Assembly: GCA_002421605.1 (NCBI GenBank)
Contig: DISJ01000009.1
Span: forward strand, 63,130-127,129
Origin: Rhodobacteraceae bacterium UBA6213
Lineage (GTDB): Bacteria; Pseudomonadota; Alphaproteobacteria; Rhodobacterales; Rhodobacteraceae
DNA length: 64,000 bases
Reading direction: 5' to 3'
Shown here: positions 8,691 to 17,480 of the stretch, piece by piece
How positions within the stretch are numbered: position 1 is the first letter of the stretch
Layout: each line of letters starts with the position of its first letter
The notes under the pieces: generated by a model
The model's input: only the letters and a program-made list of their open reading frames with translations
What the model was told of the DNA's origin: nothing
The model's database searches: none
Translations under genes and position numbers: made by a program

Positions 8691-9964
8691 AATCCTTGCA
8701 TTTTACCAACGCCCGCCTGATCGACCCAGAGGCGCTGACCGACAGCTTGGGCAGCCTGACCGCAACCGCGGGCCAGATTTCCGCCATGAACGGGCCCGCG
8801 CCGGATGGCGCACAGCAGATCAACTGCGCTGGCAAGTGCCTTGCCCCCGGTATCGTCGATTGGGGCGTCAAGGTGGGCGAGCCGGGCGAGCGGCACCGCG
8901 AAAGCTTCCGCTCTGCGGGGATGGCGGCGGCGGCGGGCGGGGTAACCACGCTGATCGCGCGGCCAGACACGATGCCCGCAATCGACACACCGGAACTGTT
9001 GGAGTTTGTAACCCGCCGCGCCGCCGAAGCCGCACCGGTGCGCATCCTCCACATGGCGGCGCTGACCAAGGGCCGCGCAGGCCTTGAGATGACCGAAATC
9101 GGGTTTTTGCGCGACGTAGGCGCGGTGGCGTTCAGCGATGCCGACCATGTGGTTCAAGACACCCGCGTGCTGGCGCGCGCTTTCAGCTATGCGCGCAGCT
9201 TGGGCGCGCTGGTTGTGGGTCATCCGCAAGACCAAGGGCTTAGCCGGGGCACCTCGGCCACTTCGGGCAAATTCGCCAGCCTGCGCGGTCTGCCCGCCGC
9301 CCCGGCGCTGGCCGAGCGGATCGGGCTGGACCGCGACTTGGGGTTGGTAGAGTTGACCGGCGTGCGCTACCACGCCGACCAGATTACAACCGAGCGGGCC
9401 TTGCCCGCACTTGTGCGCGCCAAGGCAAATGGGCTTGATGTGACCGCCGGTGTCTCAATCCACCACCTGACGCTCAACGAATTCGACGTGGGCGATTATC
9501 GCACCTTTTTCAAACTGACCCCGCCGCTGCGGTCTGAGGCGGACCGGTTGGCGGTAGTGGCGGCGGTGGGTGAAGGGCTGATCGACGTGATCTGTTCGAT
9601 GCACACCCCGCAGGATGAAGAAAGCAAACGCCTACCCTTTGAAGACGCCGCGGCGGGCGCTGTGGCGCTGGAAACTTTTTTGCCTGCAGCGATGCGGCTA
9701 TTCCACGCCGGGGCGCTCAGCCTGCCGATGCTGTTTCGCGCCATGTCGCTTAACCCGGCGCGCCGGCTTGGGCTGCCGCAGGGGCGACTGGCGGCAGGCG
9801 CGCCAGCTGACCTTGTGCTGTTTGACCCAGCGGTGCCCTATCTGCTTGACCGCGCGGCGCTGCATTCAAAATCGAAAAACACGCCATTCGACGGGCAGCG
9901 GATGGAGGGGCGCGTGATTGCCACCTTCGTTGCGGGCAAACAGGTTTTTGGAGGGGCACAATAA
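8687..9964 (+). CDS. pyrC: Dihydroorotase-like protein, probably non-catalytic (PyrC' type)
   Basis: This 425-residue member of the amidohydrolase/dihydroorotase family lies in the pyrB operon, but the metal site is largely lost. The D-x-H-x-H signature reads D58-W-G60-V-K62, so both histidines are replaced, and the substrate arginine position is G64. The M-P-N-T motif reads R-P-D94-T, and the S-D-H-A-P-H motif reads S-M305-H-T-P-Q309, losing the catalytic aspartate. H179 and the H259-H260 pair remain. Inactive PyrC' proteins are known in Pseudomonas, where they are needed to assemble dodecameric PyrB complexes; that role fits here. A true dihydroorotase should be encoded elsewhere. The stop overlaps the plsY start. 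Confidence 0.88.
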   Translation: MKSLHFTNARLIDPEALTDSLGSLTATAGQISAMNGPAPDGAQQINCAGKCLAPGIVDWGVKVGEPGERHRESFRSAGMAAAAGGVTTLIARPDTMPAIDTPELLEFVTRRAAEAAPVRILHMAALTKGRAGLEMTEIGFLRDVGAVAFSDADHVVQDTRVLARAFSYARSLGALVVGHPQDQGLSRGTSATSGKFASLRGLPAAPALAERIGLDRDLGLVELTGVRYHADQITTERALPALVRAKANGLDVTAGVSIHHLTLNEFDVGDYRTFFKLTPPLRSEADRLAVVAAVGEGLIDVICSMHTPQDEESKRLPFEDAAAGAVALETFLPAAMRLFHAGALSLPMLFRAMSLNPARRLGLPQGRLAAGAPADLVLFDPAVPYLLDRAALHSKSKNTPFDGQRMEGRVIATFVAGKQVFGGAQ

Positions 9965-10572
9965 TGCCGGTGCTGGAAAGCGGGTTGGGCGTGATGGCCT
10001 TGGTGGCGGTGCTGGGCTACCTTGCCGGGTCAATCCCGTTCGGGGTGGTGGTGACGCGCCTGCTGGGGCTGTCTGACCCGCGCAAGATCGGATCAGGCAA
10101 TATTGGTGCCACCAACGTGCTGCGCACCGGTAACAAGGCCGCGGCGCTGGCGACGCTGTTGCTTGATGGCGGCAAGGGCGCTGTGGCGGTGCTGATCGCG
10201 CGCGCACTGCTGGCGGACGATGCGGCGCAACTGGCAGGTGCCGCGGCATTTCTTGGCCACGTTTTCCCGGTCTGGCTGGGATTCAAGGGCGGCAAGGGTG
10301 TTGCAACCTTTATCGGCATCATGCTGGCGCTGGCTTGGCCGGTCGGGCTTGCTGTCTGCGCCACATGGCTTTTGGTGGCCGCACTCGCGCGCTATTCTTC
10401 GCTCGCCGCACTGGTGGCGGCGGCAGCATCGGTGCCTTTCGCGTGGTTTCTTGGGCGACCTGAGATGATGCTTCTGTCTGCGGGTCTGGCGGCGCTGGTG
10501 TTCTGGCGCCACCGTTCCAACATCGCGCGGCTGGCAGCAGGCGCCGAACCGCGGATTGGTCGAAAAAAATAG
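9964..10572 (+). CDS. plsY: Glycerol-3-phosphate acyltransferase PlsY
   Basis: PlsY transfers an acyl group from acyl-phosphate to glycerol-3-phosphate at the inner membrane, the first step of phospholipid synthesis. The 202-residue polytopic protein shows the three family loop motifs: G-S-I-P-F-G near 23-28, then G-S-G-N-I-G-A-T-N-V near 42-51, and G-F-K-G-G-K-G-V-A near 101-109. The hydrophobic spans fit a five-TM fold. The ATG at 9964 shares its A with the preceding TAA stop, so it is the last gene of the tight pyr operon. The gene looks intact. Confidence 0.95.
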   Translation: MPVLESGLGVMALVAVLGYLAGSIPFGVVVTRLLGLSDPRKIGSGNIGATNVLRTGNKAAALATLLLDGGKGAVAVLIARALLADDAAQLAGAAAFLGHVFPVWLGFKGGKGVATFIGIMLALAWPVGLAVCATWLLVAALARYSSLAALVAAAASVPFAWFLGRPEMMLLSAGLAALVFWRHRSNIARLAAGAEPRIGRKK

Positions 10573-10657
10573 CGCGTCGACAAATTGCAGCACGTGACGC
10601 TTGCCGCAAACAACCGGTGAGGGTAGCGTTTGCGTACATTCAACTAGTGGTGACCCC

Positions 10658-11056
10658 ATGACGTTTCAGGAATCGATCAAGACGTGCTTGTCCAAATACG
10701 TGACCTTCTCGGGGCGCGCGCAGCGGTCTGAATTTTGGTGGTTTGTGCTTTTTTCCTTCGTTGGCAGCATTGTGCTCAGCTGGGTCGATATCGCCTTGTT
10801 CGGCTCAACGACAGTGTCGCCGGGCAGCATTTCGGGTTCTACCGACACGCCCGTTCTCAGCGGCTTGTTCAGCCTGGCGTTACTATTGCCGTCAATTTCA
10901 GTGACCGTGCGCAGGCTGCATGACCTCGACAAATCAGGCTGGTGGTTCTGGCTTTGGCTGATACCGCTGATCGGATGGATCATCCTGATCGTCTGGTACG
11001 CGACTGGCGGTGTCAGAGGCGAAAACCGCTTTGGCCCTGACCCGCTGAAGGGTTGA
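10658..11056 (+). CDS. DUF805 family inner-membrane protein
   Basis: This 132-residue protein has the DUF805 hallmarks. An N-terminal F-S-G-R-A-Q-R-S-E-F-W-W-F segment leads into TM1, and a central R-R-L-H-D-L-D-K-S-G-W-W block leads into the last membrane pair. The C-terminal N-R-F-G-P-D-P tail is also typical. About four hydrophobic segments are visible. The family is widespread and has no settled biochemical function. The longer frame starts at 10601, but family alignment favours the ATG at 10658 (M-T-F-Q-E-S-I). It stands alone after plsY with an 85-base gap and faces a convergent small membrane gene. Confidence 0.85.
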   Translation: MTFQESIKTCLSKYVTFSGRAQRSEFWWFVLFSFVGSIVLSWVDIALFGSTTVSPGSISGSTDTPVLSGLFSLALLLPSISVTVRRLHDLDKSGWWFWLWLIPLIGWIILIVWYATGGVRGENRFGPDPLKG

Positions 11057-11095
11057 CGCGCGCGGCGATCTGCTGGCGCAGCGCGCGCCGATTGC

Positions 11096-11371
11096 TTATC
11101 GCGTCACGAGTTTTTCGACCGCTTCAGCGGTGCGTTTGGTATTCTGGTAAATGCCAAGCCCCATATACATCAGCCCGGCAATGAAGATCACATAGATCGC
11201 GCCGCCAATCAGGACGCCAAGCCCCATCAGCGGGCCGCTGGGCGCACCCGGCCCCATCATTTCGCCGCCGCCAAAGGCTACGATTCCGGCAAATGCCACG
11301 ACACCGATGCACAAAAGTACAACGATTACACCGACAAGAATCTCGAAGGTATTGATAAAAAAGTCCCGCAT
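11096..11371 (-). CDS. Small two-TM membrane protein, unknown function
   Basis: This 91-residue protein has two clear membrane helices (about 8-33 and 45-70) joined by a Gly/Pro-rich loop with two methionines (G-G-G-E-M-M-G-P-G). It ends in a short charged helix carrying T-K-R-T-A-E-A-V-E-K. I chose the ATG at 11371 because an AGGGGGAA ribosome site lies just upstream; the longer frame to 11431 is Arg-rich with no such site. It lies downstream of gshA on the same strand with a 109-base gap and converges on the DUF805 gene. I do not recognise a family. Confidence 0.6.
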   Translation of the reverse strand: MRDFFINTFEILVGVIVVLLCIGVVAFAGIVAFGGGEMMGPGAPSGPLMGLGVLIGGAIYVIFIAGLMYMGLGIYQNTKRTAEAVEKLVTR

Positions 11372-11480
11372 TCCGTTCCCCCTGTCTTTGGATGCACGCG
11401 TGGGGTTTGCGCGCACTTGCGCGCCCCGCACATCGCGCAGGGTGAGCTTCGGGCCCCTTCAGGTCAAGAAAATATGGTGG

Positions 11481-12845
11481 TCAGAGCGTTGCTGCCGCAT
11501 AGATGTGGGATAAATCGCCACCCCACTCGCTGCGGTATTTGGCCAAGTAACGGTCGGCCTGCACCTCGCCCGTAGCAATATCGCCGTCAAGCACGTCAAG
11601 GAAAAGCCCCTCGTCAGCACCACCCAGAGTGTGCGCCCGCGCGGTCAGCCCGGCGCGGGAAATTGCCACCGCTTCACGTGCGAGATCTTGCAGCTTTACA
11701 CCACCCGCCTCGCCCTGCAGCGCTGAAACCGAAGCGGCAACCCGCAACCCTTCGCGCGTTTCAGCGCTAAGGCCCTTGACCAGATCCCATGCGGCGTCGA
11801 GCGCATTCTGGTCATAAAGCAGTCCAACCCAAAATGCCGGCAGCGCCAGCATATGGCCCCTATCGCCCGCATCTGCGCCGCGCGTTTCAAGGTATTTCTT
11901 CACCCGCGCCTCGGGGAACACGGTCGTCATGTGATCGGCCCAATCGCTGAGTGTCGGCAGTTCCCCCGGCAGCGCGGGCAAGCGCCCAGCCATAAAATCG
12001 CGGAAAGACTGGCCAAGCGCGTTGATATAATGGCCATCGCGGTAAACAAAATACATCGGCACATCGAGCACCCAGTCGACGTATCGTTCATACCCCATGC
12101 CCGACTCGAACGCGAAGGGCAGCATGCCCGTGCGGCTTGCATCAAGGTCGCGCCAGATACGGCTACGCCAGCTTTTGTGGCCGTTAGGTTTGCCCTCGAA
12201 AAAGGGTGAACTGGCGAAAAGCGCCGTTGCAACGGGTTGCAACGCCAGCGCCACGCGCAGCTTTTGCACCATGTCGGCTTCTGAGCCAAAATCCAGATTT
12301 ACCTGCACCGTGCAGGTGCGGTACATCATCTGCGTGCCGTGGGTGCCGACCTTGCCCATGTAATCCGTCATCAGCCGATAGCGGCCCTTGGGCATGCGCG
12401 GCATCTTTTCGTGCGTCCAGATCGGCGCGGCGCCAAGGCCCGCAAAGGCAACGCCGATATCGCGCGCGACCTCGGCAGTTTCGGCCAGATGCGCATCAAA
12501 CTCGGCCGCAATCGCGTGCAGATCGCTCAGTGGCGCGCCGGAAAGCTCTAGCTGGCCGCCGGGCTCGAGGCTGACATTGGCACCGTTGCGCGACAGCCCG
12601 ATAAGCGCGCCCTGTTCGCGCACCGGCGCCCAACCGAACCGCGCCTCTAGCCCTTCAAGCATCGCACGCACACTGCGCGGCCCATCGTAGGGCAAGGGCA
12701 ACAGGCTATCGGTCAGGAATCCGAACTTTTCATGCTCGGTGCCGATGCGCCAATCCGCGCGCGGCTTTTCGCCCGAGGCGATGTATTCGGCTAGTTGTGA
12801 GGTTTGCTCAATCGGGGCACCGCCGCCTTGCTGAGGTATCGACAT
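11481..12845 (-). CDS. gshA: Glutamate-cysteine ligase (plant/alphaproteobacterial type)
   Basis: This ATP-dependent enzyme makes gamma-glutamylcysteine, the first step of cytosolic glutathione synthesis. The 454-residue protein belongs to the GCS2/plant-like class. It shows the nucleotide and substrate segments I-G-T-E-H-E-K-F-G-F (about 34-43), L-E-P-G-G-Q-L-E-L-S-G (about 92-102) and M-Y-R-T-C-T-V-Q-V-N-L-D (about 174-185). The start M-S-I-P-Q-Q at 12845 fits family N-termini better than the upstream ATG at 12863. Glutathione is also relevant to the glutaredoxin/nitrilase operon at 36-38 kb. Confidence 0.95.
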   Translation of the reverse strand: MSIPQQGGGAPIEQTSQLAEYIASGEKPRADWRIGTEHEKFGFLTDSLLPLPYDGPRSVRAMLEGLEARFGWAPVREQGALIGLSRNGANVSLEPGGQLELSGAPLSDLHAIAAEFDAHLAETAEVARDIGVAFAGLGAAPIWTHEKMPRMPKGRYRLMTDYMGKVGTHGTQMMYRTCTVQVNLDFGSEADMVQKLRVALALQPVATALFASSPFFEGKPNGHKSWRSRIWRDLDASRTGMLPFAFESGMGYERYVDWVLDVPMYFVYRDGHYINALGQSFRDFMAGRLPALPGELPTLSDWADHMTTVFPEARVKKYLETRGADAGDRGHMLALPAFWVGLLYDQNALDAAWDLVKGLSAETREGLRVAASVSALQGEAGGVKLQDLAREAVAISRAGLTARAHTLGGADEGLFLDVLDGDIATGEVQADRYLAKYRSEWGGDLSHIYAAATL

Positions 12846-12905
12846 TGGGCGCTCCGGTTTCACACGAATGTAGAAAAGGTTAGGTGGCGCTACGACGTCG
12901 CCGAG

Positions 12906-13424
12906 TCAAGCCCGCGTCGGCGGCCTTTTCCAGAGAACTTGCACAGTTGGCTGTGCAGAGATGCGCGCGGCCGCCGCTGTGGCAAGCCGCGCCATGTCGA
13001 TGCCGGGCAGAGTTGCAAAGGCATCATACAGCTGTTCCGCGCCCTTGGCCGCCAGCGGCACAAGCAAAGCCTGCCCATCGCCTGCCTTCAACCGCCAATG
13101 CGGCACGCCGCGCAGCACCAGCAAACGAATCTCGGAAAGGTCGCGTAGCGAGATAAAACCGCCGATGCCGGGGCCGTAATAGCCCAGTTGCCCCTCGTCG
13201 ATCTCGACCCAGCCGGGCAGGGTGACGGGCTGGGAAAACCGCAAACGGCGAAGAGCAATCACCCCCCAACCTGCGCCAAGCAAGACCAGAATGGCCCCGA
13301 CAGGCAGCAGCACATAGCCACCACGCGCGCCAAGCCATAGCCCTGTCGCCAGCACCACCACCGCGGCCGCGGCCTCGCGCCAGCGCAACAACAGCGCCAT
13401 GGCCTCGGGGCGCAACAGGTTCAT
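12906..13424 (-). CDS. Membrane protein of unknown function downstream of rsmE
   Basis: This 172-residue protein has two N-terminal hydrophobic helices (about 18-35 and 38-57). A beta-rich cytosolic part follows (P-G-W-V-E-I-D-E-G-Q-L-G-Y-Y-G), resembling membrane-anchored PH-like proteins, though I cannot assign a family. The ATG at 13424 overlaps the rsmE stop by ATGA, so it is co-translated with rsmE, while the longer upstream frame runs through rsmE coding sequence. It sits 60 bases upstream of gshA, so rsmE, this gene and gshA may form one minus-strand unit. Confidence 0.65.
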   Translation of the reverse strand: MNLLRPEAMALLLRWREAAAAVVVLATGLWLGARGGYVLLPVGAILVLLGAGWGVIALRRLRFSQPVTLPGWVEIDEGQLGYYGPGIGGFISLRDLSEIRLLVLRGVPHWRLKAGDGQALLVPLAAKGAEQLYDAFATLPGIDMARLATAAAARISAQPTVQVLWKRPPTRA

Positions 13425-14146
13425 CGCCAATCCCCAAGGCTTGCTTGCCACAAAACCAACGCGGCAACTGCTGCCGTATCGGCGCGCAGAATGCGCGGGC
13501 CAAGACTGACAGGCACCACCTGTGGCAGCGCAACAAGGCGCGCACGTTCGGGAACCGAAAAGCCACCCTCCGGCCCGATCAGCACCGCCCAAGGCCCCTG
13601 CGCCATGCCCGCAAGCGTCGCCGCAGGGCCAAGAAGGCTTTCATCGGCCCAAAGAATGCGCCTTGCGGGGTTCCAGCCCTCGAGCAGGCGCGAGAGAGGC
13701 ACGAGGTCGTCGACCTGCGGCACAAAGGTGCCGCCGCATTGCTCGGCCGCTTCAATGGCGTGGGCTTGCAGGCGATCTTGGCGAATGCGGTCAGAATTGG
13801 TGAAATCGGTCTGCACCGGCAAGACCCGCGCGGCGCCAAGTTCGGTCGCCTTTTCCACGATGAAATCGGTGCGCGCCTTTTTAATGGGTGCGAACATCAG
13901 CCACAGATCGGGCGCATCGCGCTGCGGCGCGGTCTGCGCAACCGCGCGAAGTGTGCCATTGCGCTTGCCCACTTGCACGACTTCGGCCAGCCATTCCCCT
14001 TGGCGCCCGTTGAACACCAGCAATTGCGCACCCACACCAAGCCGCATCACCGCAAAAAGGTAATGCGCCTGCGCCTCGGTCAGGGGAAGCGGTTGCCCCC
14101 CTGCCAGCGGCTGATCTAGATAGAGCCTGATCTTTGCCTGTGCCAT
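13421..14146 (-). CDS. rsmE: 16S rRNA (uracil-1498-N3)-methyltransferase
   Basis: RsmE methylates U1498 of 16S rRNA using SAM. The 241-residue protein has an N-terminal PUA-like part (E-A-Q-A-H-Y-L-F-A-V-M-R-L) and a SPOUT knot domain. Its marks are F-I-V-E-K-A-T-E-L-G (about 95-104), G-P-E-G-G-F-S-V-P-E near 190 and L-G-P-R-I-L-R-A-D-T-A near 215-225. Length and motifs are normal. It starts 12 bases from the divergent ubiA, leaving almost no intergenic space, so the two promoters must lie in each other's 5' coding region or be shared. Confidence 0.95.
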   Translation of the reverse strand: MAQAKIRLYLDQPLAGGQPLPLTEAQAHYLFAVMRLGVGAQLLVFNGRQGEWLAEVVQVGKRNGTLRAVAQTAPQRDAPDLWLMFAPIKKARTDFIVEKATELGAARVLPVQTDFTNSDRIRQDRLQAHAIEAAEQCGGTFVPQVDDLVPLSRLLEGWNPARRILWADESLLGPAATLAGMAQGPWAVLIGPEGGFSVPERARLVALPQVVPVSLGPRILRADTAAVAALVLWQASLGDWR

Positions 14147-14158
14147 GAGGCCGAACCT

Positions 14159-15121
14159 ATGAGAGCGCCAAGCGAATTGCCAGACCCCGGTCCCGTTGCC
14201 GATGCGCCGCGGGGCAATTGGGTGGACCGTTTCGCCCCCGCACCAAGCCGCCCCTACCTGCGGCTGTCGCGCGCCGATCGCCCGATCGGCACTTGGCTTT
14301 TGCTGATCCCCTGCTTTTGGGGCGTCGCACTAGCCGCAGCGACAGATGCGCCGCGCCTTGGCGACCTCTGGGTCATCATTGCCTGCACCATTGGTGCGGC
14401 GGTGATGCGCGGCGCAGGCTGCACCTGGAACGACATCACCGACCGCCATATTGACGGCGCGGTGGCCCGCACCCGCTTGCGACCCATTCCTTCGGGGCAG
14501 GTTTCGGTGCGCGGCGCGCTGCTGTGGATGGCGGCGCAGACCGCGGTTGGCGCGGCACTGCTGTTCAGTTTCAACAGCGCGGCCATTGCGCTTGGGCTTC
14601 TTAGCCTGATTCCGGTGCTGATCTACCCCTTTGCCAAGCGGTTTACCTGGTGGCCGCAGGTGTTTCTGGGCATCGCGTTCAACTGGGGCGCGCTGTTGGC
14701 TTGGGTTGCACACACCGGCAGCCTGACCGCAGCACCGGTGGCGCTTTACCTTTCCGGCATTGCCTGGACGCTTTTTTACGACACGATTTACGCGCATCAG
14801 GACAAAGAAGACGATGCGCTGATCGGCGTGCGCTCGACCGCGCGGCTGTTTGGCCCACGAACCGGACGCTGGCTGGGCATTTTCCTGATGGCGACTGTTT
14901 CGCTAATGACACTTGCAGTGCTTCAGGCGCTGCTGCCCGAGGCGAACCCTTTGAAACTGGCGCTGGCACTGGCGGGGCCGTGGGGCCTTGGATGGCACCT
15001 GCTGTGGCAAATGCGCAAGCTAGACATCGACAACCCAGAGATTTGCCTGCGAGTTTTTCGTTCCAACCGCGAAGCCGGTCTGATCGCTGCGCTGTTTCTT
15101 GCCGCTGCCGCACTGGCATGA
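14159..15121 (+). CDS. ubiA: 4-hydroxybenzoate octaprenyltransferase
   Basis: This inner-membrane prenyltransferase attaches the polyprenyl chain to 4-hydroxybenzoate in ubiquinone synthesis. It has 320 residues and about eight hydrophobic helices. The first Asp-rich motif is N-D-I-T-D-R-H-I-D-G near 94-103 and the second is Y-D-T-I-Y-A-H-Q-D-K-E-D-D near 210-222. Both bind Mg-diphosphate in this family. The N-terminal extension of about 40 residues is polar and Pro-rich. The start ATG at 14159 lies almost back to back with rsmE, and I see no strong ribosome site. Confidence 0.95.
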   Translation: MRAPSELPDPGPVADAPRGNWVDRFAPAPSRPYLRLSRADRPIGTWLLLIPCFWGVALAAATDAPRLGDLWVIIACTIGAAVMRGAGCTWNDITDRHIDGAVARTRLRPIPSGQVSVRGALLWMAAQTAVGAALLFSFNSAAIALGLLSLIPVLIYPFAKRFTWWPQVFLGIAFNWGALLAWVAHTGSLTAAPVALYLSGIAWTLFYDTIYAHQDKEDDALIGVRSTARLFGPRTGRWLGIFLMATVSLMTLAVLQALLPEANPLKLALALAGPWGLGWHLLWQMRKLDIDNPEICLRVFRSNREAGLIAALFLAAAALA

Positions 15122-15185
15122 TTGAATGCATCGCACTGCCCGCCTAAGCAGAGTCGGAAGCAACTGACCGAAAGCACCTAACAGC

Positions 15186-17102
15186 ATGCGACACGGCCCG
15201 AAGATTCTGACCGCGCTGGCTTTCGTGCTGGCGGCAGTGCTGGCCGCGTTGGCTGCGGGCGGCGCGGCAACGGTCATTGAGCAACGCACGCATGCGGCGG
15301 CGCAGTTGCAGATGGATATCGCAGGCTATAGCTGGGCCGAAATCAACGCCGATGGACTGCAACTGATACTGGGTGGCACCGCCCCATCGGAGGCGCACCG
15401 ATTCCGCGCGATTTCTGCGTTGGGCGAAGTGGTCGAAGCAAGCCGGATCGTCGATCTGACCGAGGTAGCGCGTGCCGAAGCCGTGGCACCGCCGGACTTT
15501 TCGCTCGAGATGCTGCGCAACGGCGATGGTATTTCGCTGATCGGGCTGGTTCCCGCTTCGACCGACCGCGAGGCATTGGTGGCCGAACTTGGTAAAAGTG
15601 CTGCCGAAGGGCATGTGGCCGACATGCTGGAAAGCGCCGATTACGCCGAACCCGAGGGATGGGCACGCGCGCTCGACTTTGGGATCTCGGCGCTCAAGGC
15701 GTTGTCGCGCTCAAAGATCTCGATTTCGGACAATCACGTGGCAATCGCAGCAATTGCCGAAAGCCCCACAGAAAAGGCGCGCATCGAAACCGATTTGCGC
15801 CGCAGCGCCCCGGCCTCACTGGATGTCGATATCGACATTGCCGCACCCCGCCCGGTGATTACGCCTTTTACTCTGCGTTTTCTGATTGATGCCGAAGGGG
15901 CGCGATTCGATGCTTGTTCGGCTGATACTGAACGCGCGCGCGACCGGATACTTGCAGCGGCCAAGCGCGCGGGTGCGCAAGGGACGCTCGGCTGCACGAT
16001 CGGCATGGGCGTGCCGTCACCCAACTGGGCCGACGCGGTTGAAATGGGGCTGGATGCGCTGGCGGGGCTGGGCGGCGGCTCGATCACTTTCTCGGACGCG
16101 GACATCGCGCTGATTGCCTCTGAGTCGGTGACACAAGCTGACTTCGACCGTGTAGTCGGCGAGTTGGAATCGAACTTGCCCGCCGTGTTTTCGCTGCACG
16201 CGAATCTGCCTGAAAAACTGTCGGCTGGCGGTGCTTTGGCGACAGAACCACCAGAGTTTTTTGCAACGCGCAACGAAGAGGGCGCGGTGCAATTGCGAGG
16301 GCGCGTTCCCGACCAGCGGGCGCGCGATGCCCTATTGGCAGTAGCCGCAGGCCAGTTCGGGCATGACGCAATTTATCTGGCCACGCGCATTTACCCCGAG
16401 CTTCCAGCAGGCTGGATGGCGCGTGTGCTGACTGCGGTCGAGGCGCTGGGCAATTTGAAATCGGGCACTGCGCAGGTGTTGCCCGAGCTTATCCGTGTAA
16501 GCGGCGAATCCGACGACGCGCAGGCATCTGACACGATTTCACGCCTGTTCGTGACCCGTCTGGGCGAAGCGGTGCGCATCGAGCTTTCGATAAACTATAC
16601 CGCCCCGCCCGAACCCGAGCCTGATGGGCCGAGCGGGCCGGAATGTGTGGCGCGGCTGAACGAAGTTCTGACAGCGAACAAGATCACGTTCGAGCCCGGT
16701 TCAGCCGTCATCACCGCCGCCGCAGCACCCACAATCGACGCGCTCGCCGAAATTGTGCGTGAATGCGAAGAAGTGTCGATGCAGATTGGCGGGCACACAG
16801 ATTCGCAAGGCAGCGAAGAAATGAACCTGCGCCTGTCTCAAGGCCGCGCGCGCGCCGTGGTGGTGGCGTTACAGCAGCGCCGCGTGCTGACGGGAAGCAT
16901 CATTTCGCAAGGCTTTGGCGAAACCCAGCCGTTGGCTGATAATGACACCGAGGCGGGCCGTGAGGCGAACCGGCGTATCGAATTTTTGCTGTTGGACGGC
17001 ACGGCCGATGCGGCGGTCACCGCCAGCGGTCCGGTCAAGGTAGCAGGCCCCGATATTGCTGCCGACCGCCCGACACCGCGCCCAACCCCCCCCACCCCAT
17101 GA
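15186..17102 (+). CDS. BON-repeat and OmpA-like peptidoglycan-binding envelope protein
   Basis: This 638-residue protein has an N-terminal signal or anchor helix (about 9-31). A long region contains several roughly 120-residue BON-like units, recurring as alternating E-x-N/L-V and A-L-x-x-L-x-x-G patterns. A C-terminal OmpA-like domain follows (about 485-600). That domain contains I-T-F-E-P-G-S-A-V-I and the peptidoglycan-binding G-G-H-T-D-S-Q-G-S and L-S-Q-G-R-A-R-A-V motifs. The combination resembles BON-OmpA proteins such as mycobacterial ArfA. It probably tethers an inner-membrane assembly to the cell wall (inference). A small membrane coiled-coil gene follows 22 bases later, likely co-transcribed. 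Confidence 0.8.
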   Translation: MRHGPKILTALAFVLAAVLAALAAGGAATVIEQRTHAAAQLQMDIAGYSWAEINADGLQLILGGTAPSEAHRFRAISALGEVVEASRIVDLTEVARAEAVAPPDFSLEMLRNGDGISLIGLVPASTDREALVAELGKSAAEGHVADMLESADYAEPEGWARALDFGISALKALSRSKISISDNHVAIAAIAESPTEKARIETDLRRSAPASLDVDIDIAAPRPVITPFTLRFLIDAEGARFDACSADTERARDRILAAAKRAGAQGTLGCTIGMGVPSPNWADAVEMGLDALAGLGGGSITFSDADIALIASESVTQADFDRVVGELESNLPAVFSLHANLPEKLSAGGALATEPPEFFATRNEEGAVQLRGRVPDQRARDALLAVAAGQFGHDAIYLATRIYPELPAGWMARVLTAVEALGNLKSGTAQVLPELIRVSGESDDAQASDTISRLFVTRLGEAVRIELSINYTAPPEPEPDGPSGPECVARLNEVLTANKITFEPGSAVITAAAAPTIDALAEIVRECEEVSMQIGGHTDSQGSEEMNLRLSQGRARAVVVALQQRRVLTGSIISQGFGETQPLADNDTEAGREANRRIEFLLLDGTADAAVTASGPVKVAGPDIAADRPTPRPTPPTP

Positions 17103-17124
17103 CCCTCGCGGCAGGACCTGATTA

Positions 17125-17454
17125 ATGAACCGAGAAGAATTTATCACCGCCACCGCGATCATCCTGTTCGCTACCTTTTGCCTTGGCTGGTTCGCGTTTT
17201 GGGTGCTCAACCGCCTGACGCGGATGACACGCGCTGATATGGGCGAGTTGGAGCAGATGGCACAAGCGCTGCACGAAGCCGAGGAAATGCGCGATCAGGC
17301 GATGCAATACCTCGATCAGCGCGAGGCCGAACTGGTTAACCAGAACCATCAGGCCGAGGCTGAATTGCGCGCAGCAATGGACGGGCTGCGCGATGCCCGC
17401 CAAGAAGCCGAGGAACTGCGCGCCTATATCGAAAAGCTGAACGCGCAAAAGTAA
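17125..17454 (+). CDS. Small membrane-anchored coiled-coil protein
   Basis: This 109-residue protein has one N-terminal membrane helix (about 8-29). A continuous Glu/Gln/Ala-rich heptad region (about 38-106) should form a cytosolic coiled coil. No enzymatic motif is visible. It begins 22 bases after the BON/OmpA gene on the same strand, so the two probably form one unit. A coupling between a wall-binding periplasmic protein and a cytosolic coiled-coil partner is possible but only inferred. It is convergent with fdsD. Confidence 0.65.
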   Translation: MNREEFITATAIILFATFCLGWFAFWVLNRLTRMTRADMGELEQMAQALHEAEEMRDQAMQYLDQREAELVNQNHQAEAELRAAMDGLRDARQEAEELRAYIEKLNAQK

Positions 17455-17480
17455 TAGCTGCCGTCAGCCACAGCCCGCCG

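Noticed and set aside
11057..11095. Terminator hairpin between the DUF805 gene and the convergent small membrane gene
   Set aside because: GC-rich repeats (GCGCGCG) can fold several ways, but no clean stem with a T-run is visible.
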